In this document: positions 7,669-12,061 of the stretch, one piece after another
Numbering within the stretch: position 1 is the first letter of the stretch
How the letters are laid out: each line of letters begins with the position of its first letter
Assembly (NCBI GenBank): GCA_023388195.1
Contig: JAEWGR010000119.1
Coordinates: 1 to 12,061 of the forward strand
From: Bacillota bacterium
Lineage (GTDB): Bacteria > Bacillota > Negativicutes > Sporomusales > Sporomusaceae
Length of the DNA stretch: 12,061 nucleotides
Direction: 5' to 3'
Notes under the pieces: model-generated
The model's input: the letters and a program-made list of their open reading frames with translations, nothing else
The model's database searches: none
Told to the model about the DNA's origin: nothing
Translations under genes and position numbers: made by a program

Positions 7669-8445
7669 TTAACGCCGGTCTAAGAACAGCCCGGCAGACT
7701 GAACACAGATCCCCTCACCGGCCAGCGTCTCCCTGATATGGCGGGCGAAAGCCAAAGCTGCGGCACCATCGCCATGAATACAAACCGTATCTGCCTGCAT
7801 TGCCACCCCGGTACCACCCTGGGTGGTTACCTGGCCGGTCCGGACAATTTGTATTACCTGGGCAACCGCCTGTTCATGGTCGGTAATCAGGGCACCGGGC
7901 TGACTGCGCGGTGTCAGCGAGCCGTCTGCCTGGTATGTCCGGTCGGCAAACACCTCCCGGGCAGTTCGCAGGCCGGCTTTGGCACCGGCTTTGACCAGTT
8001 CACTGCCGGCCAGACCAAAAAGAATCAATTCAGGATTGACTTTGTATACCGCCTCCGCGATGGCTTCAGCCAGCGTCTGCTGCCTGGCTGCCATATTATA
8101 AAGCGCACCGTGTGGCTTAACATGCTGCATCTGGCCGCCCAGGGCTTTGATGAAGCCGGCCAGTGCCCCAATCTGATAGACGACCATGTCAAACACTTCC
8201 TGCGGCGAAACCGCCATTTCCCGCCGGCCGAAGCCGATTAAATCAGGCAGCCCCGGATGAGCGCCAAGGGCAACCTTATGCGCAAGGGCCAGACTCACGG
8301 TTTTGTGTATTACCCCCGGATCACCGGCATGAAAGCCACAGGCAATATTGGCCGAAGTAACATATCGCAGTATTTCCTCATCCACCCCCAGTGTATAGGC
8401 ACCAAAACTTTCACCTAAATCACAATTCAAATCAATCCGGCACAT
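7669..8445 (-). CDS. pxpA: 5-oxoprolinase subunit PxpA (LamB/YcsF family)
   Basis: Subunit A of 5-oxoprolinase, the likely hydrolase part that releases glutamate from the activated intermediate made by PxpB/PxpC. The 258 residues are the usual length of LamB/YcsF proteins. Family signatures are clear: NCDLGESFG (7-15), ANIACGFHAGDP (32-43), GAHPGLPDLIGFGRR (61-75), VKPHGALYN (109-117), EVFADRTYQADGSLTPR (164-180) and CIHGDG (222-227). The conserved Asp, Glu and His residues in the first, second and last of these probably bind metal or substrate. It is the first gene of a seven-gene operon, with AAAGGAGTGA 6 nt before the ATG. Only one pxpA exists in the window for two pxpB/pxpC sets, so it may serve both. 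Confidence 0.94.
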   Translation of the reverse strand: MCRIDLNCDLGESFGAYTLGVDEEILRYVTSANIACGFHAGDPGVIHKTVSLALAHKVALGAHPGLPDLIGFGRREMAVSPQEVFDMVVYQIGALAGFIKALGGQMQHVKPHGALYNMAARQQTLAEAIAEAVYKVNPELILFGLAGSELVKAGAKAGLRTAREVFADRTYQADGSLTPRSQPGALITDHEQAVAQVIQIVRTGQVTTQGGTGVAMQADTVCIHGDGAAALAFARHIRETLAGEGICVQSAGLFLDRR

Positions 8446-8484
8446 ATCTGTTCACTCCTTTATTAATGCACCTGGCCCGCCATA

Positions 8485-8530
8485 TAAAAAAAGACGCGTC
8501 AAACAAATATAATTCTGTTTGAAGCGCCTT
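8485..8530 (-). terminator. Hairpin with U-tract in the pxpA leader (attenuator candidate)
   Basis: On the minus strand AAGGCGCTTCAAACA (8530-8516), a 10-nt AU-rich loop, and TGTTTGACGCGTCTT (8505-8491) form a 15-bp inverted repeat with two mismatches, followed directly by a run of T to 8485. This has the form of an intrinsic terminator. It lies 40 nt before the pxpA start and downstream of the likely pxpA promoter, so it would act inside the leader. It could instead be a second, tandem terminator of the upstream operon. Confidence 0.6.
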
Positions 8531-8566
8531 TGCTTCTTACAACGTATCATTATTTTTATGTTTTTT

Positions 8567-8595
8567 ATCATACCACTGTAAACTTGCCGCGTAAA
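8567..8595 (-). promoter_or_regulatory. Probable promoter of the pxp-acc operon
   Basis: On the minus strand TTTACG (8595-8590) and TATGAT (8572-8567) are separated by 17 bp, a good match to the housekeeping consensus, especially the -10. The expected start near 8560 gives a leader of about 115 nt containing the U-tract hairpin. I found no better -35/-10 pair between that hairpin and pxpA. Confidence 0.5.
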
Positions 8596-8600
8596 ATTGA

Positions 8601-8639
8601 AAAATTAAATAGGGCAGTTCAATTTTCTTGAACTGCCCT
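8601..8639 (-). terminator. Intrinsic terminator of the lysR-pxpB2-pxpC2 operon
   Basis: A perfect 12-bp stem (AGGGCAGTTCAA with TTGAACTGCCCT) around a 5-nt loop begins at the last base of the pxpC2 stop codon. On the minus strand it is followed by ATTTAATTTTT. This cleanly separates the second operon from the pxpA operon. Confidence 0.85.
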
Positions 8640-9577
8640 TACCTGAGCCTGGCCAGCGACCGGAATATATGTTCAGCATATTGCAGTTCAGCAATTGCCT
8701 CTGCTTCGGCCACAGCGGTAAACCGGATCTTATCGCCGGCCCTGGCCTGCGCCAGTCTGTCCAGATCCACTTGAATCACGTAGGCAATTTTGGCAAACCC
8801 CCGGGTTGTTTGATGGTCGGCAGTAACAATATAAGGCATGCCATTTGACGGTATCTGCACAGCACCAAGACCTACGGCATCGGACACAATATCGGCCTCC
8901 TTGCCAATCGGTATAATCTTTGGTCCTGTCAGCGAATAGCCGGCCCGGTCTGATTGGCTGCCAACCATATAGGTGCTGCTAAAAAATGTTTCAACGGCAT
9001 TGCTGCTGAACATCGTATCCTGCGGCCCGGTAATCACCCGTAAGGTCAGTTCCGGCATATAGCGCCTGATAAATTGCCCGGGCACCCGGCAGGCAACCGT
9101 TGGGCCGGGAGTGCTCTCCCCCACATATAAGACATCCCCCTGGCGCATAGGCCGGCCTTCATACCCCCCGATTCGTGCCCGCACATAGGTTGACCGGCTG
9201 CCAAGTACAGGCGCCACGTCAATTCCCCCGCGCACTGCCAGGTAGGTGCGAAAACCGCTGCTTACAGTGTCAAACCTGAGGTCCCCCTGTTTGGGAACAA
9301 CAAAAGATGACCAGTTAGTAATCAGCCTGCCATTAAGCTTGCCCTGCATATCGGCTCCGCAAACAGCAACAAACTGCTCCTTATCAAATTTAAACGCAGC
9401 TCCCCGGTGCGTCATTTCAATAACGGCGGCATTCTCCGGATTTCCTGCCAGTATATTTGCCAGCCTGTAGGCATATCTGTCCATAGCGCCGGCAACAGGC
9501 ATTCCATAGGCCTGATACCCCCAGCGGCCGCCATCCTGGATTGTGGTTAAGTCACCCGGCAACAGCGTGGTAATCAT
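8639..9577 (-). CDS. PxpC-like protein, copy 2 (AHS2/KipA-like, divergent)
   Basis: A second KipA/AHS2-family protein of 312 residues, about 25 shorter than copy 1. Shared family stretches are GDLTTIQDGGRWGYQAYG (8-25), AGAMDRY (29-35), YLAVRGGI (112-119), LGSRSTYVRARIGGYEGR (125-142), GSQSDRAGYSLTGP (206-219) and VSDAVGLGAVQIPSNG (231-246). It departs from copy 1 in a highly conserved late motif: copy 1 reads DRQTTGGYPKI, this one DHQTTRGFAKI (254-264). That includes His for Arg and Arg for Gly, so activity may differ. It follows pxpB2 after 6 nt with AAGGA before the ATG and ends at a terminator. It probably acts as a complex with pxpB2 on 5-oxoproline or a related lactam or amide. PxpA would have to come from the neighbouring operon or elsewhere. 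Confidence 0.85.
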   Translation of the reverse strand: MITTLLPGDLTTIQDGGRWGYQAYGMPVAGAMDRYAYRLANILAGNPENAAVIEMTHRGAAFKFDKEQFVAVCGADMQGKLNGRLITNWSSFVVPKQGDLRFDTVSSGFRTYLAVRGGIDVAPVLGSRSTYVRARIGGYEGRPMRQGDVLYVGESTPGPTVACRVPGQFIRRYMPELTLRVITGPQDTMFSSNAVETFFSSTYMVGSQSDRAGYSLTGPKIIPIGKEADIVSDAVGLGAVQIPSNGMPYIVTADHQTTRGFAKIAYVIQVDLDRLAQARAGDKIRFTAVAEAEAIAELQYAEHIFRSLARLR

Positions 9578-9583
9578 ATTCCT

Positions 9584-10336
9584 TCACACCTTTTTGTCAG
9601 CAATATTGGTTTCCAGTTGATAAACACCGGCAGCAATATCCCGGCGAATGGCAAAATAATCATCAATCCCAATGCTGGTAAACTGTACATAATCGCCGGC
9701 CGCCACCAGGAACGGATTGCGCTGCTGCGGGGCAAAAGCTTTGAGGGGCGTCCGGCCGATAAGCCACCATTCACCGGTACTTTCGATCGGGTAAAAACCT
9801 GTTTGATTACCGCCGATGCCCACAGAACCGGCCGGCACCTTGTTACGCGGTGTTTCCTGCCGCGGTACCACCAGCGCCGGCGGCAAACCGCCCAGATAAG
9901 GAAAGCCCGGTGTAAACCCCAGCATATACACCAGATAGGCCTTGGCCGTATGGGTTTTTATCACTTCCCTGACCGATAACCCGGTATGCCTGGCTACAAA
10001 ATCCAGATCCGGCCCCAGCACGCCGCCATAACAAACAGGTACATTAACAACACGGGCCGGCACACTCATCATAGCCGCAGGATTCAGGCGGAGCAGCAAG
10101 GTCTCGACCAGTTCAGTCAGGAGCGGCCGGCTGAGAATTAAAGGATCAAAATAAATGCTGACAGAACGGTAGGTTGGCACAACCTCCCGGATACCGTCCT
10201 GATTCAAGTCCTGCAGCAAGCGCGTAAGCTGCAGCACCAAAGCATTGATCGCCGGCGAAATTCCGGTTCCAAACTCAACAATAAGTCCATACTCACCGGC
10301 CAATTGCAGTTTGACAGCCTGGGGAAACCTATTCAT
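9584..10336 (-). CDS. PxpB-like protein, copy 2 (AHS1/KipI-like, divergent)
   Basis: A second KipI/AHS1-family protein (250 residues), partner of the adjacent pxpC2. The core is conserved: SVSIYFDPL (58-66), PVCYGGVLGPDLDFVARH (100-117), YLVYMLGFTPGFPYLGG (134-150), PAGSVGIGGNQTGFYPI (168-184) and WLIGRTPLKAF (191-201). Differences from copy 1 are AGEYGLIVEFG for FGETAVTLEFG near the N-terminus and STGEWWLIG for TPGGWQLIG before the last core strand, plus a longer C-terminal tail. It starts 16 nt after the lysR stop with a weak ribosome site, so it probably depends on readthrough translation from the regulator's message. Its cofactor, substrate and relation to the single PxpA are unknown. Confidence 0.86.
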   Translation of the reverse strand: MNRFPQAVKLQLAGEYGLIVEFGTGISPAINALVLQLTRLLQDLNQDGIREVVPTYRSVSIYFDPLILSRPLLTELVETLLLRLNPAAMMSVPARVVNVPVCYGGVLGPDLDFVARHTGLSVREVIKTHTAKAYLVYMLGFTPGFPYLGGLPPALVVPRQETPRNKVPAGSVGIGGNQTGFYPIESTGEWWLIGRTPLKAFAPQQRNPFLVAAGDYVQFTSIGIDDYFAIRRDIAAGVYQLETNIADKKV

Positions 10337-10352
10337 GCTAAATCAACTCATT

Positions 10353-11240
10353 TCACTTAAGCAATCTTTCCTGAACTAATTTAATAAAAGCCCGTATGGC
10401 CTGGGAGTGCCATTTATCTTTATGATATACCAGATAAGTCCCGGTCTTGAGATCAGGCCCTTGCCACGACAAGGCAGCCAGCAGGCCTGTTTCGATCTCT
10501 TTTCGGACAGCAATAAACGGCAGGATGGCAATCCCCAAATTAGCAATAACAAATTGTTTAATTGTTTGTATATGGCCGATTTCCAACACAGTCCGGGCCT
10601 GAACATCGGTTTTAGCCAGTATTTCTTCCAATACCATCCGGTAACTGCTGCCGGAATCGGTAAAAACGAACGTCTGCCCCTGCAAATCTTTTGCCCTTAC
10701 TTTTTTTTGCCGGGCAAGGCTGTGCTGCGGTGCCGCTACCATAACTACCGGTTCAGGCCAGAGCAGTTGACCGATCAAATCGGCGTCCTTGATATTTTTT
10801 TCGAGACAGAAGGCCAGATCCATCATGTTTTTTCTCAACAATGAACGAAAATCACTGGCAACACCCAGCTTCAGCTTCAGACCGACATCAGGGTATAGTG
10901 AGGCATATTCTTTCAATACATCGGTTAAATAATACACACACAATGACTCAGGCATACCAATAATAATGGGACCGCTGGGCACTGTAAAATTGTCAAATTC
11001 ATTTTTGGCGTCATCGGCCAGCTTAGCAATCTGCTCCGCATAAGCATACAGTTTTTCCCCATCTGTTGTCAGCATAAGCTGCTGGGGAAACCGCTCAAAA
11101 AGGGCAGTAGCAAGTTCTTTTTCCAGTAATTGAATATGGGTAGTGACTGTTGATTGGGTATAGCCCAAAAACTGGGCTGCCTGCGAGAAACTGCCCAGTT
11201 TCACAATAGTGATGAAAGTCTTCAATTGCCGGATTTCCAA
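10353..11240 (-). CDS. LysR-family transcriptional regulator
   Basis: A DNA-binding regulator of 295 residues, typical for LysR proteins. The N-terminal winged helix-turn-helix runs over residues 1-60 (IRQLKTFITIV, then SFSQAAQFLGYTQSTVTTHI with the recognition helix at about 28-37) and continues in the linker helix. The rest is the periplasmic-binding-protein-like effector domain, with PIIIGMPESLCVYYL at its start. It begins with TTG at 11240, preceded by AGAGGGG at 8 nt. It is the first gene of an operon with pxpB2 and pxpC2, in the same direction, not divergent as many LysR genes are. The effector could be the substrate or product of the Pxp reaction, such as 5-oxoproline or glutamate, which is inferred from position only. 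Confidence 0.93.
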   Translation of the reverse strand: MEIRQLKTFITIVKLGSFSQAAQFLGYTQSTVTTHIQLLEKELATALFERFPQQLMLTTDGEKLYAYAEQIAKLADDAKNEFDNFTVPSGPIIIGMPESLCVYYLTDVLKEYASLYPDVGLKLKLGVASDFRSLLRKNMMDLAFCLEKNIKDADLIGQLLWPEPVVMVAAPQHSLARQKKVRAKDLQGQTFVFTDSGSSYRMVLEEILAKTDVQARTVLEIGHIQTIKQFVIANLGIAILPFIAVRKEIETGLLAALSWQGPDLKTGTYLVYHKDKWHSQAIRAFIKLVQERLLK

Positions 11241-11262
11241 AAAATCAGCCCCTCTCTGCCTA

Positions 11263-11310
11263 AAGAAAAAGTACCCATATACCTAACGTCTGATAGGTAA
11301 TGGGTACTTT
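11263..11310 (-). terminator. Intrinsic terminator upstream of lysR, possibly also an operator
   Basis: AAAGTACCCATTACCTA (11310-11294) pairs with TAGGTATATGGGTACTTT (11285-11268) with one bulged base around an 8-nt loop. On the minus strand a T-rich tract (TTTTTCTTTA) follows. It ends the MpsC/XRE transcript about 35 nt after its last stop codon. Because it lies only about 25-70 nt before the lysR start, the lysR promoter must overlap it or be very short. The inner dyad TACCTA-N8-TAGGTA could be a regulator site. Confidence 0.75.
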
Positions 11311-11343
11311 CTATGCAGCGGGGACTATGTCCTGCTAAACAAT

Positions 11344-11622
11344 TTATTTTGTCCGCCCTACGGCGCAAAACCGGCCACAGCCAAAGTTCTTAATATAAAC
11401 AGTACTCCCATCCTCATCCTGCACAGCCAGACAATCCCCTACCAGTTCCGGCACGGTGGCCTTGAGCAGCACTGCCATCCTCGTAATAAGCCCACGCCCC
11501 GGGCGCCAGCGGTCAGCTTCATAATGTTCAATCGCCGCCGCCGATACGCCAATAGCCTCTGCCAGTTCTTCCCGGGTCAGGCCGCAGCGCTCACGTAACA
11601 TACGGATTCTTTCGCCGATCAT
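11344..11622 (-). CDS. Small XRE-family helix-turn-helix protein
   Basis: A 92-residue putative DNA-binding protein. Residues about 3-60 form a Cro/C1-type HTH: ERIRMLRERCGLTREELAEA is followed by IGVSAAAIEHYEADRW (24-39), the expected turn and recognition helix, and then helix LITRMAVLLKATVPEL (45-60). The remaining 30 residues look like a short beta hairpin (STVYIKNF) and end with CGRFC, a close cysteine pair that could bind metal or respond to redox, though one pair alone is weak evidence. The ATG overlaps the stop of the preceding gene as ATGA, with AGAGGGG upstream. Its target is unknown; regulation of its own operon is a plausible default. Confidence 0.85.
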   Translation of the reverse strand: MIGERIRMLRERCGLTREELAEAIGVSAAAIEHYEADRWRPGRGLITRMAVLLKATVPELVGDCLAVQDEDGSTVYIKNFGCGRFCAVGRTK

Positions 11623-12020
11623 ATATTCCCCTCTTTATTCTCCGCTCTTTTTTCCAGACATTTAAGTTTTTTTTCCAGGTTATCAGCCAATATATATATT
11701 TCCACCCGTTCACCGGTTTTAGTACTTATGTCACTGTGGCTGCTGACAACCTTACATTCGGTAAGCCTGGCAACCAGTTCCTCCGCCTCATCACTAAAGG
11801 TTTCCCTGAGTATCTGACGCATCTCCTTTACTACCTGCCGCCCCTTATCGGTCTTGGCTAAATGGGTTTCCTCAACGGTAAGCACGCCCTTAAACCGGAT
11901 AAGCACCATATCTTCAATGATATATGTTCTGCTTTCAACCGGCCCCCGGCCGACAAGATTACGGTGAAGTTTTATAAATGCGTCACTGACAGCCGCCTCT
12001 AACACGGCCTTTTTTTGCAT
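11619..12020 (-). CDS. DUF2294 / MpsC-family protein
   Basis: A 133-residue soluble protein of the DUF2294 family, which Pfam links with MpsC, a component named from a Na+-dependent membrane-potential-generating system in staphylococci. Family features seen are NLVGRGPVESRTYIIEDMVLI (split about 21-32 and 33-41), RFKGVLTVEE, LAKTDKGRQVVKEMR and the C-terminal HSDISTKTGERVEIY (95-109). There are no membrane segments or signal peptide. I place the start at the ATG at 12020 because a perfect AGGAGG lies 6 nt upstream; the in-frame ATG at 12041 has no such site. No mpsA or mpsB is visible, and the only partner is the coupled XRE gene downstream, so its biochemical role here is open. Confidence 0.85.
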   Translation of the reverse strand: MQKKAVLEAAVSDAFIKLHRNLVGRGPVESRTYIIEDMVLIRFKGVLTVEETHLAKTDKGRQVVKEMRQILRETFSDEAEELVARLTECKVVSSHSDISTKTGERVEIYILADNLEKKLKCLEKRAENKEGNI

Positions 12021-12026
12021 AGTCAA

Positions 12027-12032
12027 CCTCCT
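12027..12032 (-). promoter_or_regulatory. Ribosome binding site that sets the DUF2294 start
   Basis: A perfect AGGAGG on the minus strand, 6 nt before the ATG at 12020-12018. It lies inside the longer reading frame from 12041, so the shorter protein is preferred. Confidence 0.7.
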
Positions 12033-12061
12033 AAGCTCCATAAGATAAGACTTGGCTTGTG

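Noticed and set aside
12021..12041. Longer DUF2294 frame from the ATG at 12041
   Set aside because: The AGGAGG before the ATG at 12020 lies inside this extension, and no ribosome site precedes 12041.
1..12061. CRISPR arrays, tRNA/rRNA genes, insertion sequences, phage genes
   Set aside because: No regularly spaced repeats, no tRNA-like fold, no transposase or integrase and no terminal repeats were seen in reading both strands.

Overview
The window looks like a chromosomal segment of a Bacillota (Firmicutes) bacterium of moderate GC. Most genes have strong AGGAGG-type ribosome binding sites, several start with TTG, intrinsic terminators carry clean U-tracts, and the AccB has the EAMKLFNE-type biotin site common in Bacillota. 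A DUF2294/MpsC gene is also present. The mix would suit an anaerobic Negativicutes/Sporomusa-like organism, but that rank is an inference; no rRNA or other marker is present.

Layout: (1) 1-510, plus strand, is the 3' end of a gene, probably a HemN/HutW-like radical SAM protein. It ends in a bidirectional terminator shared with (2) a convergent minus-strand MFS drug-efflux-type transporter (602-1810), which has its own promoter. (3) A gap of about 570 bp (1811-2384) holds no recognisable gene, only one weak small-ORF candidate and the terminator of the next operon. (4) Positions 8445 down to 2385 form a seven-gene minus-strand operon: pxpA, pxpB, pxpC, accB, DUF969, DUF979, accC. (5) Positions 11240 down to 8639 form a second minus-strand operon: a LysR-type regulator, a second pxpB and a second pxpC. 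(6) Positions 12020 down to 11344 carry a DUF2294/MpsC-family gene translationally coupled to a small XRE-type DNA-binding protein. All operons from 2385 to the right edge read on the minus strand and are separated by hairpin terminators.

Functionally the centre of the window is 5-oxoproline (pyroglutamate) metabolism or a related lactam/amide reaction. PxpA, PxpB and PxpC form the ATP-dependent prokaryotic 5-oxoprolinase, and DUF969/DUF979 look like a two-protein permease. The operon also encodes a complete biotin carboxylase (AccC) and a biotin carrier (AccB), but no conventional carboxyltransferase. PxpC and PxpB are homologous to the AHS2 and AHS1 domains that form the carboxyltransferase part of urea carboxylase, so AccC+PxpC+PxpB+AccB reproduce the full domain set of urea carboxylase as separate polypeptides. 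The most interesting hypothesis is a split biotin-dependent carboxylase acting with PxpA on a lactam or amide.

The second, LysR-linked PxpB/PxpC pair lacks biotin partners and departs from the first pair at several motifs, suggesting a different substrate or mechanism. The pxpA operon also appears to have a promoter followed by a leader hairpin with a U-tract, a candidate attenuator.
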